Notes under the pieces: generated by a model
What the model saw: only the letters and a program-made list of their open reading frames with translations
The model's database searches: none
What the model was told of the DNA's origin: nothing
Assembly: GCF_001429045.1 (NCBI RefSeq)
Contig: NZ_LMHY01000010.1
Location: 1-64,000, forward strand
DNA length: 64,000 nucleotides
Direction of reading: 5' to 3'
Origin: Pseudomonas sp. Root71
GTDB taxonomy: Bacteria; Pseudomonadota; Gammaproteobacteria; Pseudomonadales; Pseudomonadaceae
Shown here: positions 27,663-37,181 of the stretch, piece after piece
Layout: each line of letters opens with the position of its first letter
How positions within the stretch are numbered: the stretch's first letter is position 1
Translations under genes and position numbers: made by a program

Positions 27663-29270
27663 TCACATCCGGAACACGCCGAAGCGGCTCGGTTCGATTG
27701 GCGCGTTCAACGACGCGGACAAGGCCAGGGCCAGTACGTCGCGGGTCTGGGCCGGGTCGATGACACCGTCGTCCCACAGGCGTGCGCTGGAATAGTAGGG
27801 GTGACCCTGTTCTTCGTACTGGTCGAGGATCGGTTGCTTGATCTCGGCTTCCTGCTCGGCGCTGAAACCCTGGCCGCTGCGTTCGGCCTGCTCGCGTTTG
27901 ACCTGCACCAGCACGCCGGCCGCCTGTTCGGCACCCATCACGCCGATGCGCGCATTCGGCCACATCCACAAGAAGCGCGGATCGTAGGCGCGGCCGCACA
28001 TGCCGTAGTTACCGGCGCCGAAACTGCCGCCGATGATCACGGTGAACTTCGGCACCTTGGCGCAGGCCACAGCGGTCACCAGTTTCGCGCCGTGCTTGGC
28101 GATGCCGCCGGCCTCGTACTTCTGGCCGACCATGAAGCCAGTGATGTTCTGCAGGAACAGCAGCGGGATGCCGCGCTGGCAAGCCAGTTCGATGAAGTGC
28201 GCGCCTTTCTGCGCCGCTTCAGCGAACAGGATGCCGTTGTTGGCGAGGATCGCGATCGGGTAACCGTGCAGGTAGGCAAAACCGCAGACCAGGGTTGTCC
28301 CGAACAGCGCCTTGAATTCGTCGAACACCGAACCATCCACCAGCCGCGCAATCACTTCGCGCACGTCGAACGGTTGCTTGGCATCGGCCGGGACCACGCC
28401 GTACAACTCGTCGCTGCTGTAGAGCGGGGCGATGGGTGTGCGTTGCTGAACCTCACCTTGCTTGCGCCAGTTGAGGTTGGCGACGCTGCGGCGGGCCAGG
28501 GCCAGGGCGTGTTCATCGCTCTCGGCATAATGGTCGGCCACCCCGGAAATCTTGCAGTGCACATCGGCCCCGCCGAGGTCTTCGGCACTGACCACTTCAC
28601 CGGTCGCGGCTTTCACCAGCGGCGGACCGGCGAGGAAGATCGTCGCTTGCTCGCGGACCATGATCGCTTCGTCGGCCATCGCCGGGACATAGGCGCCGCC
28701 AGCAGTGCAGGAGCCCATGACCACGGCAATCTGCGGAATGCCCATGGCGCTCATGTTGGCCTGGTTGAAGAAGATCCGCCCGAAGTGCTCGCGGTCCGGG
28801 AACACTTCATCCTGGCGCGGCAGGTTGGCGCCGCCAGAGTCCACCAGGTAGATGCACGGCAGGCGGTTCTGTTGGGCGATGGTCTGGGCGCGCAGGTGTT
28901 TTTTCACCGTCAACGGGTAATACGAGCCACCTTTGACCGTGGCGTCGTTGGCGACGATCATGCATTCGACGCCTTCCACACGGCCGATCCCGGCAATCAC
29001 GCCAGCGGCGGGGACGTCTTCGCCATACACCTCGTACGCCGCCAGTTGGCTGATCTCCAGAAACGGCGAACCCGGATCGAGCAGGCGGTTGATGCGCTCG
29101 CGGGGCAGCAGTTTGCCCCGCGAGGTGTGGCGTTCCTGAGCCTTCGGGCCGCCACCTTGCGCCACTTGGGCGAGCAGGGTGTGCAACGCGTCGACCTGCT
29201 TGAGCATCGCCGCGCTGTTGGTGGCGAACTCCGCTGAACGAGGGTTGAGCTGGGTATGCAGGGTAGCCAT
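27663..29270 (-). CDS. liuB: Methylcrotonoyl-CoA carboxylase, carboxyltransferase (beta) subunit
   Basis: Transfers the carboxyl group from biotin on LiuD to 3-methylcrotonyl-CoA. A 535-residue carboxyltransferase with two crotonase-like halves. [29 protein letters not shown] and [13 protein letters not shown] lie in the N-half; [17 protein letters not shown] and [15 protein letters not shown] lie in the C-half, as in LiuB/MCCB. It is 12 bases after liuA and is co-transcribed with it. Confidence 0.94.
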   Translation of the reverse strand: MATLHTQLNPRSAEFATNSAAMLKQVDALHTLLAQVAQGGGPKAQERHTSRGKLLPRERINRLLDPGSPFLEISQLAAYEVYGEDVPAAGVIAGIGRVEGVECMIVANDATVKGGSYYPLTVKKHLRAQTIAQQNRLPCIYLVDSGGANLPRQDEVFPDREHFGRIFFNQANMSAMGIPQIAVVMGSCTAGGAYVPAMADEAIMVREQATIFLAGPPLVKAATGEVVSAEDLGGADVHCKISGVADHYAESDEHALALARRSVANLNWRKQGEVQQRTPIAPLYSSDELYGVVPADAKQPFDVREVIARLVDGSVFDEFKALFGTTLVCGFAYLHGYPIAILANNGILFAEAAQKGAHFIELACQRGIPLLFLQNITGFMVGQKYEAGGIAKHGAKLVTAVACAKVPKFTVIIGGSFGAGNYGMCGRAYDPRFLWMWPNARIGVMGAEQAAGVLVQVKREQAERSGQGFSAEQEAEIKQPILDQYEEQGHPYYSSARLWDDGVIDPAQTRDVLALALSASLNAPIEPSRFGVFRM

Positions 29271-29282
29271 GGACAGCTCCGT

Positions 29283-30446
29283 TTAGCGGGTTTCGTTGAA
29301 CAGTTCGCGACCGATCAGCATGCGACGGATCTCACTGGTGCCCGCGCCGATTTCGTACAGCTTGGCGTCACGCAACAGGCGACCGGCCGGGAATTCATTG
29401 ATGTAGCCGTTGCCACCGAGAATCTGGATCGCGTCGAGGGCCATTTGCGTGGCGCGTTCGGCGCTGTAGAGGATCACGCCGGCGGCGTCCTTGCGGGTGG
29501 TTTCGCCGCGCTCGCAGGCCTGGGCCACGGCGTACAGGTAGGCGCGGCTGGCGTTGAGCTGGGTGTACATGTCGGCGACCTTGCCCTGGATCAGCTGGAA
29601 TTCGCCGATGCTTTGGCCGAACTGCTTGCGGTCGTGGATGTACGGCACGATCAGGTCCATGCAGGCCTGCATGATCCCGGTCGGGCCGCCGGACAGTACA
29701 ACGCGCTCGTAATCGAGGCCGCTCATCAGCACCTTCACGCCGCCGTTGAGCACGCCGAGGATGTTTTCTTCCGGCACTTCGACGTCATCGAAGAACAGCT
29801 CGCAGGTGTTCGAACCGCGCATGCCGAGCTTGTCGAACTTGTTGCTGCGGCTGAAGCCTTTCCAGTCGCGTTCGACGATGAAGGCGGTGATGCCGTGGGG
29901 GCCCTTTTCCAGGTCGGTCTTGGCGTAGATCACGTAGGTGTTGGCGTCCGGACCGTTGGTGATCCAGGTCTTGCTGCCGTTGAGCACGTACTTGTCGCCG
30001 CGTTTGTCGGCGCGCAGTTTCATCGACACCACGTCGGAACCGGCATTTGGCTCGCTCATGGCCAGGGCGCCGATGTGCTCGCCGCTGATCAGCTTGGGCA
30101 GGTATTTGGCTTTCTGTTCGTGGTTGCCGTTGCGGTTGATCTGGTTGACGCACAGGTTGGAGTGCGCGCCATAGGACAGGGCCACCGAGGCCGAGCCACG
30201 GCTGATTTCTTCCATCGCCACCACGTGGGCCAGGTAACCCAGGCCGGCACCGCCGTACTCTTCCGGCACGGTAATGCCCAGCAGGCCCATGTCGCCGAAT
30301 TTGCGCCACAGGTCGGCGGGGAACAGGTTGTCGATGTCGATCTGAGCGGCGCGCGGGGCGATCTCTTTGGCGACGAAGGACTGAACCTGATCGCGCAGCA
30401 TGTCGATGGTTTCACCGAGGGCAAAGTTCAGGGATGGATAGCTCAT
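29283..30446 (-). CDS. liuA: Isovaleryl-CoA dehydrogenase
   Basis: Oxidises isovaleryl-CoA to 3-methylcrotonyl-CoA with FAD, passing electrons to ETF. At 387 aa it is the normal length. Motifs: [18 protein letters not shown] (FAD/substrate), WITNGPDAN, and [15 protein letters not shown], in which the Glu is at the catalytic base position specific to isovaleryl-CoA dehydrogenases. The C-terminal [20 protein letters not shown] is conserved. It is the first gene of liuABCD; two LiuR-type palindromes lie between it and the divergent acyl-CoA synthetase gene. Confidence 0.94.
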   Translation of the reverse strand: MSYPSLNFALGETIDMLRDQVQSFVAKEIAPRAAQIDIDNLFPADLWRKFGDMGLLGITVPEEYGGAGLGYLAHVVAMEEISRGSASVALSYGAHSNLCVNQINRNGNHEQKAKYLPKLISGEHIGALAMSEPNAGSDVVSMKLRADKRGDKYVLNGSKTWITNGPDANTYVIYAKTDLEKGPHGITAFIVERDWKGFSRSNKFDKLGMRGSNTCELFFDDVEVPEENILGVLNGGVKVLMSGLDYERVVLSGGPTGIMQACMDLIVPYIHDRKQFGQSIGEFQLIQGKVADMYTQLNASRAYLYAVAQACERGETTRKDAAGVILYSAERATQMALDAIQILGGNGYINEFPAGRLLRDAKLYEIGAGTSEIRRMLIGRELFNETR

Positions 30447-30503
30447 GGGTCACCTTTTGGCTTTTTTTGTAGGGCGGGGAGGGCCGTGATTTGGTTCTCA
30501 CCT

Positions 30504-30517
30504 TTACGTTAACGTAA
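30504..30517. promoter_or_regulatory. LiuR-type operator, liuA side
   Basis: TTACGTTAACGTAA is a perfect 14-base palindrome 58 bases upstream of liuA. The same motif recurs at 30546-30561 and, with one change, upstream of liuR. MerR-family LiuR is encoded in the same locus. Confidence 0.75.
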
Positions 30518-30545
30518 GCCTGTGACGAATGGCTGTCAATCACCC

Positions 30546-30561
30546 TTTACGTTAACGTCAA
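30546..30561. promoter_or_regulatory. LiuR-type operator, acyl-CoA synthetase side
   Basis: TTTACGTTAACGTCAA, second copy of the palindrome, 92 bases upstream of the divergent acyl-CoA synthetase gene. It places that gene in the LiuR regulon. Confidence 0.72.
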
Positions 30562-30652
30562 CTTGAGCGAGAGTAGAGCCAGTTCAAGATAGAACGCGGA
30601 CCTACCCTGTGGGACCGCCGGTAGCCCATAAATAAAGACAATAGGGGTCGTC

Positions 30653-32347
30653 ATGGATCAACCCAGTGCAAGCCCGCAACGCAGTTACACCCGTGGTTCC
30701 CAGGACAAAGCCTTGCTGGCGATGACCATCGGCCAGGCATTCGACAACACGGTTGCGCAGTACCCGGACGGGGAGGCGCTGGTGGTGCGCCATCAGCAGC
30801 TGTGTTACACCTGGCGGCAATTGGCCGAGGCCGCGGACCTGCACGCCAGAGCATTGCTGGCGCTGGGGCTGCAAGCCGGGGACCGCCTCGGCATCTGGGC
30901 GCCGAACTGTGCACAGTGGTGCATCAGCCAGGTTGCCACCGCGAAAATCGGCGTGATCCTGGTCAACATCAACCCGGCGTATCGCAGTTCCGAACTCGAA
31001 TACGTGTTGAAGCAGTCCGGCTGCCAATGGCTGGTATGTGCCGGGGCCTTCAAGTCCTCGGACTATCACTCGATGCTGCAAGGCCTGGTGCCGGAGTTGG
31101 CGGAGCGATCCATCGGCAAGTTACAGAGCGGGCGGTTGCCGGAGTTGCGTGGCGTCATCAGCCTGGATGCACAGCCGCCGTCGGGGTTCCTGCCATGGTC
31201 GCAACTGGCCGATCTGGCGGGCAGCGTGACGGTCGAGCAACTGCATGAACGCCAGGACAGCCTGCATTTCGATCAGCCGGTCAATATCCAGTACACCTCC
31301 GGCACCACCGGTTTTCCCAAGGGCGCGACCCTCAGTCACTACAACATTCTCAACAACGGTTACATGGTCGGCGAAAGCCTGGGCCTGACCGCCGCGGATC
31401 GCCTGGTGATCCCGGTGCCGCTGTATCACTGCTTCGGCATGGTCATGGGTAACCTCGGCTGCATCACCCATGGCAGTACGATGATTTACCCGAACGACGC
31501 GTTCGATCCGTTGCTGACCCTCGGCGCCGTGGCCGAAGAAAAAGCCACCGCGCTGTACGGCGTACCGACCATGTTCATCGCCATGCTTGACCAACCGCAA
31601 CGTGCCCAGTTCGACCTGTCGAGCCTGCGCACCGGGATCATGGCGGGTGCGACCTGTCCTATCGAGGTGATGCGCCGGGTCATCAGCGAAATGCACATGA
31701 GCGAAGTGCAGATTGCCTACGGCATGACGGAAACCAGTCCGGTGTCGCTGCAGACCGGTCCTTCAGACGATCTGGAACTGCGCGTGACCACCGTCGGCCG
31801 CACCCAGCCGCAACTGGAAAGCAAGATCATCGACGAAGCGGGCAACCTGGTGCCACGTGGCACCATCGGCGAGCTGTGCACCCGCGGTTACAGCGTGATG
31901 CTCGGTTACTGGAACAACCCCGAAGGCACGGCAGACGCCATCGATCAGGCAGGGTGGATGCACACCGGTGACCTGGCAAGCATGAACGACGAGGGTTACG
32001 TGTGCATTGCCGGGCGCAACAAAGACATGATCATCCGTGGCGGTGAGAACATCTACCCACGGGAGCTGGAAGAGTTTTTCTTCACTCACCCGGCCGTTGC
32101 CGACGTGCAGGTGATTGGCATTCCTTGCTCGCGCTACGGCGAAGAGATCGTCGCCTGGATCAAGTTCCACCCCGGCCACAGCGCCACCGAGCAAGAGCTG
32201 CAAGCCTGGTGCAAGGAGCGCATTGCGCACTTCAAGACGCCGCGCTACTTCAAGTTCGTCGAGGAATTTCCGATGACGGTGACCGGCAAGATCCAGAAAT
32301 TCAGGATGCGCGAGATCAGTATCGAGGAGCTCAAAGCGATACGGTAG
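30653..32347 (+). CDS. Acyl-CoA synthetase (AMP-forming)
   Basis: Activates a carboxylic acid to its CoA ester through an acyl-AMP. A 564-residue ANL-family enzyme: P-loop [12 protein letters not shown] near residue 220, YGMTETSP near 358, the hinge aspartate/arginine region [17 protein letters not shown] and [16 protein letters not shown], and C-terminal lysine in TVTGKIQKF. The family is that of medium-chain and short branched acyl-CoA synthetases. Its divergent position to liuA and a LiuR-type palindrome upstream suggest substrates such as isovalerate or methyl-branched acids. Its stop overlaps a repeat. Confidence 0.9.
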   Translation: MDQPSASPQRSYTRGSQDKALLAMTIGQAFDNTVAQYPDGEALVVRHQQLCYTWRQLAEAADLHARALLALGLQAGDRLGIWAPNCAQWCISQVATAKIGVILVNINPAYRSSELEYVLKQSGCQWLVCAGAFKSSDYHSMLQGLVPELAERSIGKLQSGRLPELRGVISLDAQPPSGFLPWSQLADLAGSVTVEQLHERQDSLHFDQPVNIQYTSGTTGFPKGATLSHYNILNNGYMVGESLGLTAADRLVIPVPLYHCFGMVMGNLGCITHGSTMIYPNDAFDPLLTLGAVAEEKATALYGVPTMFIAMLDQPQRAQFDLSSLRTGIMAGATCPIEVMRRVISEMHMSEVQIAYGMTETSPVSLQTGPSDDLELRVTTVGRTQPQLESKIIDEAGNLVPRGTIGELCTRGYSVMLGYWNNPEGTADAIDQAGWMHTGDLASMNDEGYVCIAGRNKDMIIRGGENIYPRELEEFFFTHPAVADVQVIGIPCSRYGEEIVAWIKFHPGHSATEQELQAWCKERIAHFKTPRYFKFVEEFPMTVTGKIQKFRMREISIEELKAIR

Positions 32348-32423
32348 GAGCTGCCGAAGGCTGCGATCTTTTAGGGTTGGCGAAGGTCAAGATCAAAAGA
32401 TCGCAGGCTGCGCCAGCTCCTAC
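32344..32423. repeat. Long palindromic repeat, GTAGGAGCTGCCG family, imperfect
   Basis: GTAGGAGCTGCCGAAGGCTG on the left; the right arm reads CAGGCTGCGCCAGCTCCTAC, with mismatches in the core. It lies at the end of the acyl-CoA synthetase gene. Confidence 0.8.
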
Positions 32424-32465
32424 AAGGTTGTGATTCTCTTGGAGATCTCAAATGCCAGACAGCAC

Positions 32466-32489
32466 AAAGGGGAGCCGAAGCTCCCCTTT
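32466..32489 (-). terminator. Terminator of crcY
   Basis: AAAGGGGAGC (32489-32480 on the minus strand) pairs with GCTCCCCTTT (32475-32466) around a TTCG loop. The paired ends supply the T-run. It is the natural 3' end of the small RNA. Confidence 0.85.
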
Positions 32490-32844
32490 AATTTTCGTTG
32501 CGCGTGCTCTTTTTTTATTATTGAGGGTCGGTCTGTTTTTGTTTTTGGCAACCGTTGCCCTTTACCGCTGTTTTTGGCGATCCCCATTCGGGATCAAGAG
32601 CAAACGTATTTTTTTGAGCGCTGATCTACTTTCTCGCTGAGCGATCCAACCAGTACGGGAGCTACCTGAAGGTAGTTTTATTATTCTCTGTCCGGTTGCG
32701 GGTAACTCCGAAAAGCACCCTGAAAAGCACATCTTCTCCAAAAAAATCTGTTAGCTGCGTCTCTGCCGTGTTGTTTTTGTTATGTCAGAGTCGTTACGTC
32801 TTGTTTTTATTAGGTTTGCCGCAATTTTTTTATTCTTGTTATGC
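32466..32844 (-). ncRNA. crcY: CrcY/CrcZ-type small RNA that sequesters Hfq/Crc
   Basis: About 379 bases on the minus strand. The transcript holds at least five A-rich catabolite-activity motifs of the AANAANAA kind: AACAAGAATAA at the 5' end, AATAAAAACAAG, AACAAAAACAAC, AATAATAAAA and AAAAACAAAAACAG. It ends in GGGGAGCTTCGGCTCCCC. These repeats bind Hfq with Crc and relieve carbon catabolite repression. Its place beside the HMG-CoA lyase gene (mvaB/liuE) is where CrcY lies in P. putida, so CrcY is preferred to CrcZ. A sigma-54 promoter starts it. No protein frame through this region is credible. Confidence 0.87.
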
Positions 32845-32852
32845 GATAGATA

Positions 32853-32870
32853 TAGCAGGAGGCATGCCAA
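32853..32870 (-). promoter_or_regulatory. Sigma-54 promoter of crcY
   Basis: On the minus strand TTGGCATGCCTCCTGCTA has GG and GC ten bases apart, the -24/-12 layout of sigma-54 promoters, and puts the start at about 32844 with the sequence GCATAACAAG. CrcY/CrcZ promoters are known to need sigma-54 and the activator CbrB. Confidence 0.82.
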
Positions 32871-32903
32871 CTTTTTAAAAGCCTTTAAAATCAATGGCTT
32901 GGA

Positions 32904-32944
32904 AAATTGTAGGGTTTTTCGCCTCAGGCAAAACCCTACAATTT
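32904..32944 (-). terminator. Hairpin at the end of liuE
   Basis: AAATTGTAGGGTTTT (minus strand 32944-32930) pairs with the AAAAACCCTACAATTT side (32919-32904), loop GCCTGAGGCG, then TTCC. It probably ends liuE messages and keeps them out of crcY. Confidence 0.7.
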
Positions 32945-32950
32945 GTTTCC

Positions 32951-32993
32951 GTGTTACTCGCTTGCGCCCACGTTTCGGACACAGCGGTAACAC
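32951..32993. promoter_or_regulatory. Candidate CbrB enhancer site for crcY
   Basis: GTGTTAC (32951-32957) and GTAACAC (32987-32993) form an inverted pair 29 bases apart, about 107-149 bases upstream of the crcY start. TGTTAC/GTAACA half-sites have been linked with CbrB binding; the match to CbrB is from memory and the spacing should be checked. Confidence 0.55.
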
Positions 32994-33012
32994 CCGGACA
33001 CACACAGCGTAC

Positions 33013-33912
33013 TCACTGTGCGCTGCGAGCCTTGGCCACGCGGGAACCGGTAGGGCGACCCAGGACCGTGCAAATCTGCTGACCGGCGAGCATCAAGGTG
33101 TCGAGGTCGATTCCGCTGTCGATGCCCAGGCCGTTGAGCAGGTAAACCACGTCTTCGGTGGCGACGTTACCGCTGGCGCCCCTGGCGTAGGGGCAACCGC
33201 CGAGACCGGCGATGGAACTGTCGAACACCGAGATGCCTTCCAGCAGGCTGGCATAGATGTTGGCCACAGCCTGGCCGTAGGTGTCGTGGAAGTGCCCTGC
33301 GAGTTTCTCCCGGGGCACATCTTTCGATACCACTTCAAACATCCTGCGGGTTGCGCCAGCGGTGCCGGTGCCGATGGTGTCCCCCAGCGAGACCTCATAG
33401 CAGCCCATGGCATACAACTCGCGGGCGACCACGGCGACCTGCTCCGGGGCGACGCTACCTTCATAGGGGCAGCCCAGCACACAGGACACATACCCGCGCA
33501 CGGTTACGCCATGTTGTCTGGCGGCGTCCATGATCGGCCCGAAACGCTCCAGGCTTTCGCTGATCGAGCAATTGATGTTGCGCCGGGAAAACGCCTCGGA
33601 CGCCGCCGCGAACACTGCGACTTCCTTGACCCCGGCGGCGAGGGCATCTTCGAAGCCGCGCAGGTTGGGGGCGAGCGCACCGTAGACCACGCCCGGTTTG
33701 CGCTGGATCTGCGCGAAGACCTCGGCGGAGCCGGCCATCTGCGGCACCCACTTGGGCGAAACGAAACTGCCGACTTCTATATAGCCGAGCCCGGCTGCGG
33801 TCAGCGCATCGACCAGTTGCACCTTGTCGGTAACACTGATGGGTTGGGCTTCATTTTGCAGGCCGTCGCGTGGGCCGACTTCGACAATGCGTACGTGGGT
33901 GGGGAGGGACAT
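33013..33912 (-). CDS. liuE: Hydroxymethylglutaryl-CoA lyase
   Basis: Splits HMG-CoA into acetyl-CoA and acetoacetate, the last step of leucine breakdown. A 299-residue TIM-barrel enzyme (also called MvaB). IVEVGPRDGLQNE at the N-terminus holds the metal-binding Asp and Arg; GHFHDTYGQAVANIYA gives the two metal histidines, and GLGGCPYARGASGN carries the catalytic cysteine. ATG 33912 is chosen, with AGGTGA about nine bases upstream. It is on the same strand as liuR but separated from liuABCD by the divergent synthetase gene and crcY. Confidence 0.94.
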   Translation of the reverse strand: MSLPTHVRIVEVGPRDGLQNEAQPISVTDKVQLVDALTAAGLGYIEVGSFVSPKWVPQMAGSAEVFAQIQRKPGVVYGALAPNLRGFEDALAAGVKEVAVFAAASEAFSRRNINCSISESLERFGPIMDAARQHGVTVRGYVSCVLGCPYEGSVAPEQVAVVARELYAMGCYEVSLGDTIGTGTAGATRRMFEVVSKDVPREKLAGHFHDTYGQAVANIYASLLEGISVFDSSIAGLGGCPYARGASGNVATEDVVYLLNGLGIDSGIDLDTLMLAGQQICTVLGRPTGSRVAKARSAQ

Positions 33913-33950
33913 AAGAGATTCACCTGTAGTCATGGTGAGTGGGAATCTAA

Positions 33951-34041
33951 TGTGGGAGCGGGCTTGCTCGCGAAGGCGCCGGGTCAGTCGACATCAGTGT
34001 TGAATGACAAACCGTTTTCGCGAGCAAGCCCGCTCCCACAG
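33951..34041. repeat. REP doublet, GTGGGAGC family
   Basis: TGTGGGAGCGGGCTTGCTCG and its inverse flank about 45 bases between liuR and liuE. Confidence 0.86.
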
Positions 34042-34055
34042 GGAATTGTGTCGGG

Positions 34056-34457
34056 TTACTGAACCGATTCCTGGCTTTTGAGCGTCTGCTCCAACGCCTG
34101 CACGCAGCGTTCTTCAGCGGTATCAAGCTCGAGTTTCATCTGTTCGATGTCGAGCATTTGCTGTTCAAGCTGCTCCCTGCGCTCGCTGATTTTCGCCAGC
34201 ATGCTGTGCAGTTGCTTGGTGTTACCGCTGGACGGGTCGTAGAGTTCGATCAGTTCGCGGCATTCCGCCAGCGAGAAACCGATGCGCTTGCCCCGCAGGA
34301 TCAGCTTCAGGCTGACCTTGTCGCGGGGCGAGTAAATGCGTTCCTGGCCACGGCGCTCGGGGCTGAGCAGGCCTTGCTCTTCATAAAAGCGAATGGCGCG
34401 GGTGGTGATGTCGAGCTCGCGGGCGAGGTCGGAAATGCTGTAGGTCTGGCTGCTCAT
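34056..34457 (-). CDS. liuR: MerR-family regulator of the liu genes
   Basis: A 133-residue MerR regulator. The winged helix begins ISDLARELDITTRAIRFYEE (residues 8-27), followed by QGLLSPERRGQERIYS, and ends in a long coiled coil (residues 78-125) for dimerisation. There are no metal-binding cysteines in the tail, which fits a small-molecule sensor; in gammaproteobacteria LiuR responds to pathway acyl-CoA intermediates. A palindrome nearly identical to the two beside liuA lies upstream of this gene, so it probably regulates itself. Confidence 0.92.
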   Translation of the reverse strand: MSSQTYSISDLARELDITTRAIRFYEEQGLLSPERRGQERIYSPRDKVSLKLILRGKRIGFSLAECRELIELYDPSSGNTKQLHSMLAKISERREQLEQQMLDIEQMKLELDTAEERCVQALEQTLKSQESVQ

Positions 34458-34499
34458 GGGCGCGCTCGCAAAAGGTCATGGCGCTAAGCTAATGTCAGG

Positions 34500-34515
34500 T
34501 TGACGTTTACGTCAA
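34500..34515. promoter_or_regulatory. LiuR-type operator upstream of liuR
   Basis: TTGACGTTTACGTCAA, 43 bases upstream of the liuR ATG. On the minus strand its TTGACG can be the -35 of a promoter with TAGCTT as -10 about 18 bases away, the stretched spacing common for MerR regulators. Confidence 0.72.
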
Positions 34516-34549
34516 GGGGTGTGAGTTTTCAGTGTTCTTGCGGGCCTCT

Positions 34550-34638
34550 TCGCGAGCAAGCCCGCTCCCACATTGGATCTTCAGTGGACACAATACTTGT
34601 GCCCTACACAGATCCTGTGGGGGCGGGCTTGCTCGCGA
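34550..34638. repeat. REP doublet, GTGGGAGC family
   Basis: TCGCGAGCAAGCCCGCTCCC and its inverse (one mismatch, GTGGGGGC) flank about 50 bases, between liuR and a LysR gene. Confidence 0.84.
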
Positions 34639-34661
34639 AGAAGTCACCTCGGTATCAAGCC

Positions 34662-35591
34662 TTACACCTTCTCGAGCTTTTTCTCCTGCGCCGTCACCTG
34701 CTGGCACAACTCGATCATCTGCTCGCGCATCCAGCGGTTTGCCGGGTCCTGGTCGGTGCTTTCGTGCCAGTAGAGGTGGGTTTCCACCGGCGGCACGTCG
34801 TTGACCGGCAGATTAAAGGCGTGCAGATCGTTACGGCGGGCAAAGCGTTCCGGCACGGTCATGACCATATCGGTCTGCTGCATCACCTGTGATGCCATCA
34901 GGTAATGCTGGGAGCGCAGGGCGATCTTGCGCTGGATGCCCATCTTGCCCAGCGCCAGGTCGACATAGCCGAGGCCGCTGCGGCGGCTGGAAATATGGAT
35001 GTGGGTCAGGCCCAGGTAATCATCCAGCGTGAGTTTCTCCTTGCCCGCCAGCGGATGCCCCTTGCGCATGGCACACACGTAGCGGTCCTCCATCAACTTG
35101 ACGTGACGCACCTGCGGGTCGGTGTTGAGCGGCGCATCCACCGCAAAGTCGAGGCGACCGGCCGCCAGCTCCTTGGTGGTTTCCCGGCGTTTGGACAGGA
35201 AACTTTCGATGATCACCGCTGGCGCCAGGCGGCGCAGGCGCTGGAACAGCGGCGGCAGGATCACCGCTTCGGTGAGGTCGGTCATGCTGATGCGATAGGT
35301 CTTGACCGCTTGCTGCGGGTTGAAAATACGGCTTTCCTGCACCGACACGCGCAGCAGCGAGAGCGCGTTGCGCACCGGGCCGATGATGTTCTGCGCCATG
35401 GGTGTGGGCACCATGCCCTGGGCGGTGCGCACGAACAACGGGTCGTTGAAGGTCTCGCGCAACCGGGCCAGAGCGTTCGACACCGCTGGCTGGGTAATGC
35501 CCACAATCTGCCCGGCACGGGTCAGGTTGGCTTCGGTGTAGATCGCGTCGAAGACGATGAAAAGGTTGAGATCGACCTTGCTCAGATTCAT
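34662..35591 (-). CDS. LysR-family regulator (NodD/TrpI-like)
   Basis: A 309-residue LysR protein. The N-terminus MNLSKVDLNLFIVFDAIYTE and the helix-turn-helix AGQIVGITQPAVSNALARLR are those of the NodD-like subgroup that often controls catabolic genes. The effector domain follows from about residue 90. It is divergent from the acyl-CoA dehydrogenase gene over a 164-base gap and likely controls it; the pair resembles PA2551-PA2550 of P. aeruginosa as I remember that locus. Confidence 0.88.
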   Translation of the reverse strand: MNLSKVDLNLFIVFDAIYTEANLTRAGQIVGITQPAVSNALARLRETFNDPLFVRTAQGMVPTPMAQNIIGPVRNALSLLRVSVQESRIFNPQQAVKTYRISMTDLTEAVILPPLFQRLRRLAPAVIIESFLSKRRETTKELAAGRLDFAVDAPLNTDPQVRHVKLMEDRYVCAMRKGHPLAGKEKLTLDDYLGLTHIHISSRRSGLGYVDLALGKMGIQRKIALRSQHYLMASQVMQQTDMVMTVPERFARRNDLHAFNLPVNDVPPVETHLYWHESTDQDPANRWMREQMIELCQQVTAQEKKLEKV

Positions 35592-35755
35592 TACGCGGCT
35601 CTCTTATTGTGTGGGCGGACTGACCGTGACGATCAGTCGATCATATATCGGTGATGAATGTTTATACACGCCGAGAATAGGCTAGGTAAATTATCAACGC
35701 TGTTCTAGCATCGATACATGACCTAAACAACCTCCCCCAAGAAGGTATCTCGCTC

Positions 35756-36985
35756 ATGGATTTCGCTTATTCGCCCAAGGTTCAGGAACTGCGTGAGCGC
35801 GTAACAGCGTTCATGGACACCTACGTCTATCCCGCCGAAGCCGTGTTCGAGCGCCAGGTCGCCGAGGGCGATCGCTGGCAGCCGACCGCGATCATGGAAG
35901 AACTCAAACTCAAGGCCAAGGCCGAGGGCCTGTGGAATTTGTTTCTGCCTGAGTCCGAGCTTGGCGCCGGCCTGACCAACCTCGAATACGCGCCATTGGC
36001 GGAAATCATGGGCCGTTCGCTGCTCGGGCCAGAGCCGTTCAACTGCTCGGCACCCGACACCGGCAACATGGAAGTGCTGGTGCGTTACGCCAACGAAGAG
36101 CAGAAACAGCGCTGGCTCGAACCCTTGCTGCGCGGCGAGATCCGCTCGGCGTTCGCCATGACCGAACCGGACGTAGCGTCCTCCGACGCCACTAACATGG
36201 CCGCCCGTGCCGTGCGCGATGGCGACGAGTGGGTGATCAACGGCAAAAAATGGTGGACGTCAGGTGCTTGCGACCCGCGCTGCAAGATCCTGATCTTCAT
36301 GGGCCTGAGCAATCCCGACGCACCGCGCCATGCCCAGCACTCGATGATTCTGGTGCCGGTGGATGCGCCAGGCGTGAAGATCGTGCGTCCGCTGCCGGTG
36401 TTCGGATACGACGATGCGCCTCATGGTCACGCTGAAGTACATTTCGAAAACGTGCGGGTGCCGTACGAAAACGTCCTGTTGGGCGAAGGACGCGGCTTCG
36501 AAATCGCACAAGGTCGCCTTGGCCCTGGCCGGATTCACCACTGCATGCGTTCGATCGGCATGGCCGAGCGCGCACTGGAACTGATGTGCAAGCGCTCGGT
36601 GAGCCGTACTGCGTTCGGCAAGCCTCTGGCACGTTTGGGCGGCAACATCGACAAGATCGCCGACTCGCGGATGGAAATCGACATGGCACGTCTGCTGACG
36701 TTGAAAGCGGCGTACATGATGGACACTGTCGGCAACAAAGTGGCGAAAAGCGAGATCGCGCAGATCAAGGTCGTCGCGCCGAACGTGGCGCTGCGGGTGA
36801 TCGACCGGGCGATCCAGATCCATGGCGGGGCAGGGGTTTCCAACGATTTCCCGCTGGCCTACATGTACGCGATGCAGCGCACCCTGCGCCTGGCCGACGG
36901 CCCGGACGAAGTGCACCGTGCGGCGATCGGCAAGTTCGAAATCGGCAAGTATGTGCCGAAAGAGATGATGCGTAGCGGGCACTAA
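35756..36985 (+). CDS. Acyl-CoA dehydrogenase family protein
   Basis: A 409-residue FAD enzyme of the acyl-CoA dehydrogenase superfamily. [16 protein letters not shown] is the FAD/substrate loop, [19 protein letters not shown] is longer than in short-chain dehydrogenases, and [16 protein letters not shown] is the C-terminal motif. It resembles the dehydrogenase part of ACAD10/ACAD11, whose substrates are long or 4-hydroxy acyl-CoAs; the usual Glu base is not clear from the sequence alone. AAGAAGG lies nine bases before the ATG. Monocistronic. Confidence 0.87.
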   Translation: MDFAYSPKVQELRERVTAFMDTYVYPAEAVFERQVAEGDRWQPTAIMEELKLKAKAEGLWNLFLPESELGAGLTNLEYAPLAEIMGRSLLGPEPFNCSAPDTGNMEVLVRYANEEQKQRWLEPLLRGEIRSAFAMTEPDVASSDATNMAARAVRDGDEWVINGKKWWTSGACDPRCKILIFMGLSNPDAPRHAQHSMILVPVDAPGVKIVRPLPVFGYDDAPHGHAEVHFENVRVPYENVLLGEGRGFEIAQGRLGPGRIHHCMRSIGMAERALELMCKRSVSRTAFGKPLARLGGNIDKIADSRMEIDMARLLTLKAAYMMDTVGNKVAKSEIAQIKVVAPNVALRVIDRAIQIHGGAGVSNDFPLAYMYAMQRTLRLADGPDEVHRAAIGKFEIGKYVPKEMMRSGH

Positions 36986-37017
36986 GAGCACTGCATCTTT
37001 TCTGTCGAGTGAATACT

Positions 37018-37164
37018 TGTGGCGAGGGAGCTTGCTCCCGCTGGGTCGCGGAGCGGCCCCAAATCCGGCAACCCTGGTGTATCAGATGCACCGGGTTGTC
37101 TGGTTTGCGACTGCTGCGCAGCCGAGCGGGACGGTGCGGCGTTCCGACAAGCTCCCTCGCCACA
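37018..37164. repeat. Long inverted repeat of a third REP family, GGCGAGGGAGCTTGCTCCC type
   Basis: TGTGGCGAGGGAGCTTGCTC at the left and GACAAGCTCCCTCGCCACA at the right, 147 bases in all, with GCGGAGCGGCCCC and CCGAGCGGGACGGTGC inner elements. It is the only copy of this type in the window and lies between convergent genes. Confidence 0.82.
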
Positions 37165-37181
37165 TTTGTTCGCATTTCAAT

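Noticed and set aside
27801..29237. 478-codon plus-strand frame, and similar long frames at 25725-26855 and 29256-30512
   Set aside because: Opposite strand of liuB, liuD and liuA, which are certain genes; the frames show only His/Gly/Ala-rich mirror sequence.
32782..34062. 426-codon plus-strand frame across crcY and liuE
   Set aside because: It is antisense to liuE and runs through the small RNA and its promoter; no recognisable domain.
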